Both the position numbers and the translations under genes were made by a program. Below are positions 1 through 9,313 of a stretch of 24,116 nucleotides of DNA, in pieces (position 1 is the first letter of the stretch; the number at the start of each line of letters is the position of its first letter). Origin of the DNA: Cytidiella melzeri (Eukaryota > Basidiomycota > Agaricomycetes > Polyporales > Irpicaceae); NCBI GenBank assembly GCA_022592445.1, contig JABYQR010000517.1, positions 1-24,116 on the forward strand, in the 5' to 3' direction. The notes under the pieces were generated by a model, which did no database searches, was not told where the DNA came from, and saw only the letters and a list, made by a program, of their open reading frames with translations.

Positions 1-2090
1 ACGACTGGCTCACCGTTGTAGCCTATTTCGACAAAAACCAGCCCATCAGCCAGGCCGCCGTCGTAACGTATTTCAAGACATGTCCGGATGGCTCGTTGAT
101 TTTTGACCAGAGCTCCCTATCCCGCCATTTATCGCAGAAAGGGCGCGCGGAAGATCAGCGGTTGCTGCAGTCATATCCGACCGCCTTGTCAGCAAAGCGT
201 GTCCGAGTTGTCACCCGACCAGACGTCGAGCTTGCGCTATTCAAATGGGTCAAGCATATGGAAAGCAAGAATGAGCAGGTGAACGGACCTATGTTGATGG
301 CGAAGCGGGGCATATTTGAAACCATGTTTCATGTCCCAGAGAAGGAGAGATTGCGGAGTGAGAGCTGGATATGGAGTTTTACCCGAGCGTAAGTGTATCT
401 ATTGTATATGCTCGAGAATGAGAACTTACCAGATGTGTAGCTACGGTTTGAAAGAATTCCGTAAACATGGAGAGGCGGCGTCGGTCAACCAGGAAGCTGT
501 GAGAGCGGAGCGAATCAGAGTGCAGGGTGTGGTCGCGAAGTACAAACAGAAGGACATTTTCAACTTCGATGAGACAGCACTGTTTGCGTTGTGAGTTTTC
601 GACGCGGCCATGATTTGAGGATGCTTACCGTGACCTTTCCTCTATAGTATGCCTCCAGATCGTGGGCTTGCGACATCTCAAATGTCAGGAAAGAAAGCGA
701 ATCGATTCCGCATCACGCTCGGCTTCGCATGTAATGCTGACGGTACTGAAAAGCTTCCGGTATTGTTCATTGGGAAGTCGAAGCAGCCGAGGTGTTTTGG
801 GAAGATATCTCCTGATCGGCGCGGATTCTATTATCGCTACAACAGACTGCATGGATGACAACGATAATTTTCGAAGAGTGAGTACTTTGGCTCGTTCGTA
901 CAAATTCGAACTTACCATGATGTTCCAGATGGATTAAGACATACGATAGCAAGTTTCGTGCGGAGAAAGGCACATCTGTCTCTTGCTCGACAATTTCTCT
1001 GGCCACGCAAGTCCGTATCAGCCGACAAACATCGATGTCGTCTTCTTCGAGCCGAACATGACTCCGTTCGTCCAGCCGCTTGACGCAGGGATCATTCGGT
1101 GTTTCAAGGCACACTACCGTCGTGCTTTTTGTCAGCGCGCTTTGGAGAAGGATGAGGCAGGGGAAGAAGACATCTACAAGATTGAGCTGCTCGAGGCCAT
1201 GCTGATGACCAACGATGCATGGAAGGCGGTTACAGCAGAGACGGTGATGAATTGCTGGCGACATACCGGAATTCTTCCTGAGCCATCGGATCTTTCACTT
1301 GCATCACCTGCTCTTTCCCAGCCCTCAGCTCATATCACCTCCGTATCCACTTTGCCTCTCAGCAACAACAACGCGTGGGACATTGTGCAGTCGTTTGCAA
1401 ACGGACAAGGCGGGACTTTGCCTCATATCATCGATCGGCTCACAGCACTTCTCGGCAGTCGCTATTGCTATGAAGATTGGAGCCTGCGTTGATGAGGTCT
1501 TTGCTGCAGAAGATGACACCGCCGCTGCAGTTGCAGCAATTGAGTCCCTTCGTGCACGGAACATGTCCACGTTTCCGAATCAGAACATACCTCCACAGAT
1601 AACCACCACAGTCCCAGCTTCGACACCCACTTTTGAGCGGCCTGTTCTTCCTCAACTTCAGGATATCGAGGCAGATCTATCTGAAGCAGTTGAGAAGCTC
1701 TGTAGCCGAAGGCGTATCCGAGGCACTGCACTTACACTCGAAGAAATGCTCAACCCGATCGAGGAGTTGCAAATAGGCAAAGAAGAATTCTCCTTCCCTG
1801 GTGGAGATGCAGATATCATTACGGAGGTACAGAACACGCTCAACCCACCCGAGGCCATAGAGGTCGACGACAGCGACGACGATGAGACGGAGGATGATAA
1901 AATCTCTGTGTCGGCTGCAATCGATGTGTGTAAGATGATGGAGCGGCTTTGTATTGAGCATGTCGGTGCTGACGGGTTTGATCCGTTGGTTTTGCAAGGG
2001 CAAGTGAGACGTTTTCGTGGTCATCTTCATCGTGAGATTACCTCTCGTCAGAAGCAGACGACGTTAGATGCATTCTTCCCTGTACCGTAG
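1..2090 (+). pseudogene. pogo/Tigger-type DDE transposase, 5'-truncated by window edge, three frame breaks
   Basis: Open from the first codon (frame starting at base 3), so the true start lies upstream. The order is an N-terminal helix-turn-helix/CENP-B-like DNA-binding part (about 3-500), then the DDE domain, then an acidic C-terminal tail. Candidate acidic catalytic residues are visible in FNFDETALF (about 560-590), LLLDNFSGH (about 980-1005) and QPLDAGII (about 1075-1095). This spacing is typical of the DDE_1 superfamily of pogo/Tigger elements. Three introns are inferred: 389-440, 591-647 and 878-928. Reading frame is lost three times: one base is missing near 844-846, one is missing near 969-970, and one is extra near 1490. 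Homology-like sequence continues in the new frame each time. The C-terminus carries a PCNA-box-like QTTLDAFF (2055-2078). The copy is either decayed or contains assembly indels; the family call is firm. Confidence 0.85.
2055..2078 (+). other. PIP-box-like (PCNA-binding) motif at transposase C-terminus
   Basis: The last residues of the transposase read QTTLDAFF followed by PVP and a stop. This fits the PIP-box consensus Q-x-x-(I/L/M)-x-x-(F/Y)-(F/Y). A PCNA-interaction motif is known for pogo-family transposases, and the position at the extreme C-terminus of an acidic, flexible tail suits a docking peptide. The function here is inferred. Confidence 0.6.
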
Positions 2091-2095
2091 CAGTA

Positions 2096-2163
2096 TGTGA
2101 CAAAGTGTGACAGGCTTTATAGTACAAAGTAACATAATGTCACAATATGTCACAATTGTGACA
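2096..2163. repeat. cluster of five TGTGACA/TGTCACA heptamers
   Basis: Starting five bases after the transposase stop codon, the heptamer TGTGACA occurs at 2096-2102, 2106-2112 and 2157-2163. Its exact reverse complement TGTCACA occurs at 2138-2144 and 2148-2154. Five copies in 68 bp directly behind a transposase suggests the subterminal or terminal region of that element, possibly transposase-binding sites. The left end of the element is outside the window, so the terminal inverted repeat cannot be confirmed. Confidence 0.5.
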
Positions 2164-2169
2164 AATATC

Positions 2170-2380
2170 GTACTGCATAAGGCGTCATAATGCATAACGA
2201 GATTGGGGGACGGACGTTATGCATTATGAGATAGTTGACTGTATATATAGAGGTACTCCTGAGGGCATATCCCCTCAGTCTTATCCAGTCTGTTGATTAA
2301 GGACTACTCAGTACCCACAAGTACTTTGCTCACCACCACTTTAACTCTCTATTCCACCAACTCCCCCTCAAGTTAACAAC
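2170..2380 (+). mobile_element. possible solo LTR or LTR fragment with hairpins and TATA box
   Basis: A perfect 15-bp inverted repeat (arms 2185-2199 and 2215-2229, loop 15 nt) is followed by a TATA-like tract GTATATATAG (2241-2250). A second hairpin CTGAGGG/CCCTCAG follows (2259-2265 and 2272-2278). A strong TATA box followed by a hairpin at the expected start of a transcript resembles the U3/R region of a Ty1/copia-type LTR. The exact ends and a 5-bp target duplication were not found, and no gag-pol sequence follows, so this is only a candidate. Confidence 0.35.
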
Positions 2381-3982
2381 TTATGGTGAGTGTAGCATTA
2401 CTGTTACAGTGCCCCGCTGCACTATCTGTCAATGGTGGGGCCATATTGCTGGCCTTTGCCGTTCAGCTGTCCCTTGCTGTGGGTTTGTATGACAAGTGCT
2501 ATCACTCAGACAAACTGTATGGGCCTACTGAGTGTTGCTTCAACTGTAGGTCAGCACATTGTGCTGAATCTGTTTTGTGCTCCTTTTACCATCATTGTTG
2601 CAACTCTAACTAGATTCGCACCAATCAACCCCATCACCCCAATGCTACACCTTCTACCTCTATCAGCAAACACAGAGCCAAAGGTAAAGCCAGGTGCACT
2701 TGATGCTCATGGTATCTATACCACTACCCCTCCAGTACTTCTTACAGTACATCTACTTTTACAGTTCTCCTAGCCACACCTTCTAGGTTATACACATCTT
2801 CTGTACACCTGTATAAGTCACACGTGCTCTGACTTCGTTCCATGCTGAATATAGAGATCCAAAAAATCATAAAGCTGCATTTGCTACAATAAATATCCAG
2901 ACGCTGAACTAATGATATGGCAATGCACCGGCTGCAAAAAATGTGAGCATCGCAGTTACTCAGTACATCAGAGACTAGAGACCGTACGTCAAGATGTCTT
3001 GTGTTTGCACGTCGGCAAAGCATGGCCGTTGCTCAGTGTTTCCAAACGGAGAGCGAAGACCGCAGCGAAGCTTGTTGGTGAGCGCTCCGATACATGCACT
3101 GTTCGGCTTCATAGTACTAATTCCTGGCATATGGTCTAACCAGAGTGGATGAGCTTGTCACTGGATGTATATGTACTGCAAACTCACATCATATCGTTGC
3201 AAATAGGAAGGCATACACCCGGGGGTAATTTGATGTTCGGGGAGCCACAGACGAGTACGACGGGTCGGAACGGTCTGTTAAACGTTTACGAAGAACTGGG
3301 CATCCAAGTTATTTTAGCTTGCAGCCGATGTGTAGACGGTGAATTGCATTGTGAACGTGCCCGCAAATATTGCAAGATTATCTGAGCTGGTTTCCTGCTT
3401 GCGCTGCACGACGCCTTCGTCGTCGTGCATGCATGCACTGACACCCATTCAATGGCGTGTAAGAATAACAGAAAGCTGCAAGAGGGTGATCCGTACTTTG
3501 AGTGTGTTCACAGGATATCGCACCGCCACTGGCCCGCAAATGATGCTTTTTCAGCCACCGCCGATGACCGACGCGGATGAGCTCTTCAACGTCTTCGACG
3601 TCGTACGGACGAGCTCGAGCTACGGCCAGATCAACCTCGAACTGGCCGAGTGACAAGATTACATAATATCTGCCGAAATAATTTTCTCTGGACAAAAGCG
3701 GGTTATACTTAAATACACCGCTTGTTTTCGGTGAACAGCCATCTTCTCCCCTCACCACCAACACGACTGTCTTCGTCGACGCCCCCAACGTCGTCTCCAC
3801 CCCATTCGCCGTTAGGCCACACACTCTTTCGCTCTTTAACCACTCAATCGCAGCCTCAGCCTCTGGACGTTGGTTCCATCGTATTCTACACACTCACCTA
3901 CTCAAGCTTAGTCCTCTGCCATTCAGCAAACATCGCATAATTTCTCTCCACCCTTAAAGACGAGATTACACGAATATCAACG
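2381..3982. other. region without a convincing gene; contains oxidase promoter
   Basis: Short open frames here resemble no known family. The stretch 3512-3653 reads like a coding exon on the + strand: it is preceded by an acceptor-like CACAG, uses codons like the neighbouring genes, and ends in the peptide INLELAE and TGA. It may be the 3' remnant of a gene, but no upstream exons were established. The last roughly 250 bases before 3983 are pyrimidine-rich, as expected for a fungal 5' leader. Confidence 0.4.
3702..3716 (+). promoter_or_regulatory. TATA-like element upstream of the copper radical oxidase gene
   Basis: TTATACTTAAATACA lies about 270 bp upstream of the oxidase ATG. It is followed by a CT-rich leader of the kind often found between the TATA box and the start codon in basidiomycete genes. 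Assignment is by position and sequence only. Confidence 0.4.
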
Positions 3983-6419
3983 ATGCTTTCAACTATACTG
4001 GCCCTCGGGCTTGGTGTCTCTGCCGCCCTTGCCCAGGGTACGGTAGGTGGTGAAGGCCATGCTGGAGGTGCGATTGAGGATGGTGGAAATACGCAAGTCA
4101 GTGCCATGATGGTACGTGTTTTATCGCTTGTACTCCTTGGTACCCCCCTCATCACACATACGTTGGCAGATGTTCGTCGGGAACGACAAGAAGGTCTACA
4201 TTCTTGACAAGTCCGAAGGCAACGCTGCCCTGATTGACGGCCACCCCGCATACGGCGCAGTTTACGATATCGCTTCTCGAACCGCGACTACCATGGAAGT
4301 GGTGTCTAACCCATTCTGCGCTGCCGGGATGCATTTTCCAAACGGCTCTTATACTGCTTTCGGCGGCAATTCTGCTGTTGGGCCTGGTGCCGCCCCTGGC
4401 GATGTCGGCAACGGATATTTCGACACCACTTATGATGACTTCGACGGACGGACCGGTATTCGTATCATGAACCCTCTAGGTTGTACAGGCGACGACGCAG
4501 CCACCAACCCAGACTGTCAATGGTATGACAATCCCAACGTCACTCATTTGCAAGTCCCGCGATGGTATCCCAGCGCTATACCTTTGGGAGACGGTACCAT
4601 TGCCGTCATCGGAGGTTTCGTGGCCGGCGGTTACATTAACCGCAACTGGCCCATAGAGACCGACCCTGTCTACCAGGGTGGTGCTTCTCAGCCGACGTAC
4701 GAGTTTTATCCTTCAAGGGGCCCTGTGTCCGCTCCGATGAATTTCCTGGTCGAGGCTGGTGGTCTCAACTCTTACCCGCATACGGAGCTCTTAGCTTCTG
4801 GTCTCGTCGTGATGCAGGCAAATGTTTCAACGAGTAAGTCACTGTATTCCTCTATCACTTCGCAGGCTCAAACGACTTGTCTAGTTCTGTGGGATCCCGA
4901 CACTGGCAATGAGACACCCCTTCCTCCCATGCCGGACAATTTGGTTCGCGTTTACCCCGCATCCGGAGCCGTCAGCTTGCTTCCCATGACTATCGCAAAC
5001 AACTATTCCCAGACTGTCCTCTATTGCGGTGGCTCCAGTATGACCAACGATCAATGGGGCAACTACTCTTTCCCTAATGCGGCTACTTGGGACATTCCGG
5101 CGACTAACCGCTGCCACAGGCTCGAGCCTCAACCTCAGGACGGTTCAGCGCCTGCTTACGTCGAGGATGACGCAATGCTTGAGGGTCGTACCATGGGCCA
5201 GTTCATCATCCTTCCGGACGGCAAGCTCGTTGTTGTGAATGGTGGTTTGAACGGTACCGCAGGCTATGCTCCCGAGACTGGTACAACCCCTCCTGATCAG
5301 ATGCCTCTCGGGCTGTCGCTCGCGTCCGGTCCTGTGGGCACACCCGCGATCTATGACCCATCCGCTCCATCCGGCAAGCGTTGGTCAAACTCGGGTCTTG
5401 GCACATCGCAAATTCCTCGTCTCTACCACTCAAGTGCGATCTTACTGCCAGATGGATCTGTCATGATTGCTGGCTCAAACCCCAATGTGGATGTCAACCT
5501 CACCACTGTCTTCCCTACGACGTACAAGGCCGAGATCTTCTATCCTCCTTATTTCAGTGCCCCTCAGCGTCCTGTACCCTCAGGAGTACCGACTACGCTT
5601 TCGTACGGTGGACCGTCATTCGACATCACTGTCCCTGCATCCTCCTACTCGGGCTCTGCGAATGACGCGGCAAACAAGACGGTCGTTGCTATCATGCGTT
5701 CAGGTTTCACCACACATGCCATGAACATGGGCCAACGATATCTGCAGCTCAACAACACCTACACTGTCAACCAAAACGGCTCCATTGTGCTTCATGTCTC
5801 TCAGGTGCCGCCGAATGCTAACCTTTTCCCTCCTGGTCCTGCTTTCCTCTATGTTACCGTCGACGGCATTCCCAGTAACGGCACATACGTTATCGTTGGA
5901 AACGGTCAGATCGGACCTCAGCCTGTGTCGGACGTTGGGGAGCTTCCCGCTAGCCAAGGTCTCGCTACCGCTCAAGGCACTGGCTCGGGGTCCAATGGTA
6001 GCAGCAGCAATACCACGACAACAACTCAACAAAACAGTGCTTCGCACACTGGTCCAATCATTGGTGGAATTATTGGGGCCATTGCGTTGGTCGGCATACT
6101 TGGTGCGGCATTCGGCATTTGTATTACTCGACGGAGGCGCGCTGCCTCACGTCTGCACGCGGGCGGCGTTTACCCTATGGGTAGTGCGTCGAACGTAGGC
6201 GGCGTGGGGCCCATGGCCAGTCGTGGTGGCGTACGGAATTCTGACTCGAGCGCGTTTGTGCCACTTCAACAGGATAATCATTCTTCAGCATGGACGCCCA
6301 ATGCGAGCCAGCTCAACCTCAACTCACCTTACCGCGACGAGGCTGGAGCCAGAAGCGGGGAGTTCGATCCGTACTATTCGAACGCACCGCGGACGAGTGC
6401 AAACGCTGCGCGGTATTAG
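3983..6419 (+). CDS. copper radical oxidase (glyoxal oxidase/galactose oxidase-like), membrane-anchored
   Basis: Three exons: 3983-4111, 4170-4833 and 4885-6419, with introns of 58 and 51 bp, giving 775 residues. The second intron is a multiple of three, so an unspliced reading stays open across it. The start gives a classic secretion signal (MLSTILALGLGVSAALAQG). The body is a glyoxal-oxidase-type beta-propeller followed by the DUF1929/early-set domain. The expected copper-radical residues are all visible: Cys93 in NPFCAAG (thioether partner), Tyr176 in RWYPS (radical tyrosine), Tyr445-His446 in RLYHS, and His542 in TTHAMN. Family members oxidise small aldehydes or alcohols to acids and make H2O2 for peroxidases. 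A Ser/Thr/Gly linker leads to one hydrophobic helix (about 656-678), then TRRRR and a polar tail of about 95 residues, so it is probably bound to the plasma membrane with the catalytic domain outside. There is no N-terminal WSC domain. The substrate cannot be told from sequence. Confidence 0.93.
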
Positions 6420-6947
6420 AAGATTTGAATCCACAAGCAACTGTTTATCTATCTGTCTCGGATCGGGGCGTTCTCATTCAAGCATGGACTATGTTATATC
6501 TCCTTACTATCTCGTCTCTCTCTCAAACCCTTTTTTTATCTTCAGCTCAGCATCATTTATCACGTACCTTGAATGATCAATCTTTCGAGTCGTGCTTGTT
6601 CTACTGTCGTCCTTTTACCCTTCGTCGCATTTGTCGATTGTCTGGGCTGGTGGACGTCACTTGTATCGTACTCGGTTTGCTTTGCCTTGGTCGGACTGAA
6701 ACACAGACATTCTCGTACCCAATCCCACATTCGTTGGCCAACTCAGTGCTATCGCACTTTGGTGAGTACCATCACAGGTGAGCAAAAATGTTCCAACATT
6801 CATGGCTTCATGCCTGCCCATGGTTCAATCCCGTGTATGTATAGTTACAGCATGTTCGCTAAAGATCGTCCAAAATCGTTGCATTAATCTCAAGCCCTTC
6901 CGTCACTGAGACGCAGGAACTCATTCGCACCACGTAGTCAGAAACGT
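6420..6947. other. intergenic region between convergent genes
   Basis: This holds the 3' ends of the oxidase gene and of the opposite-strand gene. The open frames are short and look non-coding. No RNA gene or repeat was seen. Confidence 0.6.
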
Positions 6948-7717
6948 TCATCTTCGACTGCTGCTGCCTTGCTGCATCTCAAATCCCTCCGCCCTCCTCA
7001 CAATATCACTGCGCCCCTGCGCCTCCGCCAACGGAACCAGTCCCCACTTCTTAGGGGACGTCCCACTCAACAGCACCCCCGGCTCTTGGACATTGCCCCG
7101 CCTGTTGTGGTCATGGCCTACCCCACCGCCACCCGCCGTCCCCTCGTGATCATCCTCCTCGTCTTCTTCTGCAACAGGCGCATCTACTGTCGACCCTCGA
7201 CGGTGTCGGAAGTTCATCCGCCATGGTGCTGCTGAGCTCCCGCCTGCACCTCCTGTTGGGCTAGCGAGCACGCTTGGAGGACCACTGCCGATCCTCGGCG
7301 ACCTGCTACTTCCAGGACTTCCCGGGGAGCCTCTGAATACGCGGCTCAGCAGCCCAGTAGAGGAATGCCTCGAGAGCGAGAGACGAGTGGAAGACTGTGA
7401 GGGAGACCCCCGTTGGCTGTGGAGAGCCTGCTGAAGCTGCTGCTCATGTCTATACCACTCCTCGTCACACCACGACGGGTCGAACGGGTTCTCGTCTATC
7501 ATGGCGTCTGAGATTTCGATCTGCCTTCGTCGGCCTTGGTCGTCGTCGTCATAGTCTTCGAGCCCTTCGTTGTGCGCGGGAAGCGTGTCTTCGGCTTCGG
7601 ACTCTATGGGAGGTTGGAGGAGGCGTGCGGTGGCGAGTGCGAGGGGGAGGGGTTGGTAGTGGAGGATGCACCGGAAGAGCCTGAGGACGTGGATCCACGA
7701 GAGCGAGGAAAGGGCAT
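6948..7717 (-). CDS. hypothetical low-complexity protein, function unknown
   Basis: The 3' part (7603 down to 6948) is a long open frame rich in Ser, Gly, Arg and acidic residues. It has a DDDD tract, a more ordered stretch (MIDENPFDPSWCDEEWYRHE), repeated GSPGSPGSS-type segments and a Gly/His-rich segment. It looks soluble and disordered, with no recognised domain. The likely start is the ATG at 7717, which opens with a natural-looking Ser-rich N-terminus (MPFPRSRGSTSSGSS). To connect to the long frame, either an intron at 7604-7671 (weak GTGCAT donor, ATAG acceptor, frame preserved, about 233 residues) or a 1-base indel near 7604 is needed. Reading the long frame straight up to 8123 would instead use a less protein-like stretch. 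A further GTGAGT...TAG intron (7795-7856) may lie in the 5' leader. Confidence 0.6.
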
Positions 7718-8613
7718 CTTTAGGATGTTGCTCTTCTCGACTGTTATTAGCGTGAAGGAAAGCTCGATGAGGAGGTATGTATGTACGTATGAACCTAGCG
7801 ATCAGACAGCAGTACCCGTTAATCCAGGCGCGAAACAATAGAGGACTGCCACTCACGGTGTGGATTACGTCTGGATAGTACGCAGGTATAGGTCTAGCAA
7901 AGTGAGAGGACGAAAGTGTGTGAAGGTGCCAGCACAAGGAGAGTGGAAGAAAGCCTTCTAGGCAAGTGTATATACACTCTCCTTGGAGATGTACCACTTT
8001 GGAACGCGTGCTCGGCTTTGCTAGTAAGGTCAGCCATCGTAAGTCGGCTCTCCTTATATATCTGCGTGTCCTACCCATTCTTATGGTTCGTGGACAGAAA
8101 CTCCATCGCCTGCCAGCCTCCAAATCCCGGCATGATGACTACCGGACAGAGAAAGTCAGCCAAAAGAGATAGCAAGTAGAGAAGGACATCATCTGCTTCG
8201 ATATCCTTCCGTCAGCCCCACGCACAGAGTAGCCAGGCCTTTCCGAGGCTGAACGGCTTTGGCGCAGCATCCGTGCTCATGAGGGTGCACTGACGGTGGA
8301 TAACGACGCAGTTGACCGTATGAGTTGCCGCAGGTAGAGCCACGAGCGATGTACATAGTGATAAGTAGAGCTGCCAGTAAGCACGCATCGTACGCTTGTA
8401 TGATGGATGGAAGGAGTTGCGCTGTCCACCGTCGCCATCCTACCCGGGCTTGCGGATGTACCGAAGCCAGGTGAGGTCGCAGGCTAGACTGAGCAGTGGG
8501 ATGTTTGGCTGCTCTCTTTCGAGCTGCATATGCTGTGTGAGTTGAGTCCCAGCACCGTCTTTCCGTGCCAACTTCAAGTTACTTTTCAAGAGTGAGCTCG
8601 GAATACTGGGCGG
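7718..8613. other. upstream region of the 6948-7717 gene, no other gene seen
   Basis: This contains the probable 5' leader, a candidate leader intron (7795-7856, minus strand, GTGAGT...GCTAG) and promoter of the minus-strand gene. From about 8160 to 8613 no coding frame, repeat or RNA was recognised; this is the left flank of the MULE insertion. Confidence 0.5.
8054..8060 (-). promoter_or_regulatory. TATA-like element for the minus-strand gene at 6948-7717
   Basis: On the minus strand the sequence reads TATATAAGGAGAG, about 340 bp upstream of the proposed ATG. The distance is long but fits a leader containing a 62-bp intron. Based on sequence only. Confidence 0.35.
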
Positions 8614-8622
8614 GCAGTGAAA
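8614..8622 (+). repeat. 9-bp target-site duplication, left copy
   Basis: GCAGTGAAA lies immediately outside the left terminal inverted repeat and matches 12617-12625 exactly. A 9-bp duplication is the usual length for Mutator-like elements. Confidence 0.93.
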
Positions 8623-8732
8623 GGATTGTCAGCCTGAACAAGGAGTTGCCTTATACGGATGTCACGTGCAAGCACGGCAACTCGGCTCGGAGACGTGCGA
8701 GATTACGATCCTGCCACGTGAGGGGCGGTTCA
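8623..8732 (+). repeat. MULE left terminal inverted repeat
   Basis: About 110 bp pairing with 12507-12616 in inverted orientation. The outer 29 bp are identical. Further conserved blocks include GTCACGTGCA, CGGCAACTCGG and GGCGGTTC. The inner boundary is approximate because similarity fades gradually. Confidence 0.88.
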
Positions 8733-8783
8733 CCACGACAGTTCGAGACACCGAACACCAACGTCGCCACCACCACTCTTGAA

Positions 8784-8927
8784 CTCTCGCCAGTGAATCC
8801 ATTCGCTGCGTTGAGTGATATCTCTTGAACTCTCGCCAGTGAATCCATTCGCTGTGTTGAGTAATATCTCTTGAACTCTTGCCAGTGAATACATTCGCCG
8901 GCACCACCACTCTTGATCTCTCGCCAG
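8784..8927 (+). repeat. tandem copies of a 46-bp unit in the MULE left arm
   Basis: A 32-bp core starting CTCTCGCCAGTGAATCCATT and ending CGCTGCGTTGAG is repeated at 8784 and 8830 (period 46). A degenerate copy follows at 8876 and a short copy at 8918 (period 42). A partial unit (TTCGCTGCGTTGAGTGATAT) recurs at 9152-9171. The same core occurs five times at the right end of the window in the opposite orientation. Such subterminal repeats in DNA transposons are often transposase-binding sites; that role is inferred. Confidence 0.85.
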
Positions 8928-8979
8928 AGGCGTGGCAGGACCAAAGGTTCGACTCGCACGGAGTGAGACACTGAGCAAC
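8927..8979 (+). repeat. 53-bp direct repeat, copy 1 (MULE left arm)
   Basis: It starts GAGGCGTGGCAGGACC and ends GAGTGAGACACTGAGC. It matches 9209-9261 with only about four differences. Both copies lie in the non-coding left arm of the MULE. Confidence 0.85.
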
Positions 8980-9208
8980 TACTCCAGCGGATTGATGGCG
9001 TACGAGCGACTCACGATAACTACTCCGCGAGGACCTTCATTGCACACCGACGAGGAGGTGCATAGAGGCTGCTGCCTGAGCAACATAGCACGGCGCAGCC
9101 CTTCAAACCACCTCGGCGGTGTTATGATGGAATGGAGAGAGGCGGCCGAAGTTCGCTGCGTTGAGTGATATTTACGGTGAGTGATATTCATGCGCAGAGA
9201 GTGAGCTG

Positions 9209-9261
9209 GAGGCGTGGCAGGACCGAAGGTTCGACTTGCACGGAGTGAGACACTGAGCGAC
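9209..9261 (+). repeat. 53-bp direct repeat, copy 2 (MULE left arm)
   Basis: Second copy of the unit at 8927-8979, about 230 bp closer to the transposase stop codon. In both copies a version of the phrase GAC(T/G)CACGATAACTA appears a short way downstream. Confidence 0.85.
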
Positions 9262-9313
9262 TGACGATAACTATTGTGAAATGATCAGGACAGTGTAAGT
9301 TCTATGTACTACA

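Noticed and set aside
767..1264. 165-codon minus-strand open frame across the transposase
   Set aside because: It is a shadow of the plus-strand DDE domain and lacks any motif.
2994..3090. Short Cys-containing frame (MSCVCTSAKHGRC) resembling a metallothionein start
   Set aside because: Only three cysteines, no CxC array continuing downstream and no clear stop context; too weak to call.
3378..3893. 171-codon minus-strand open frame
   Set aside because: It overlaps the promoter and leader of the oxidase gene, has no recognisable motif and no splice or promoter support.
8784..8927. Regular 46-bp repeats considered as a CRISPR-like array
   Set aside because: Repeats and intervening bases are both nearly identical, so there are no unique spacers, and the setting is a eukaryotic transposon.
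8651..8978. Overlapping minus-strand frames with repeated LARVQE/FTGESSR peptides
   Set aside because: They are translations of the 46-bp tandem repeats in the MULE non-coding arm.
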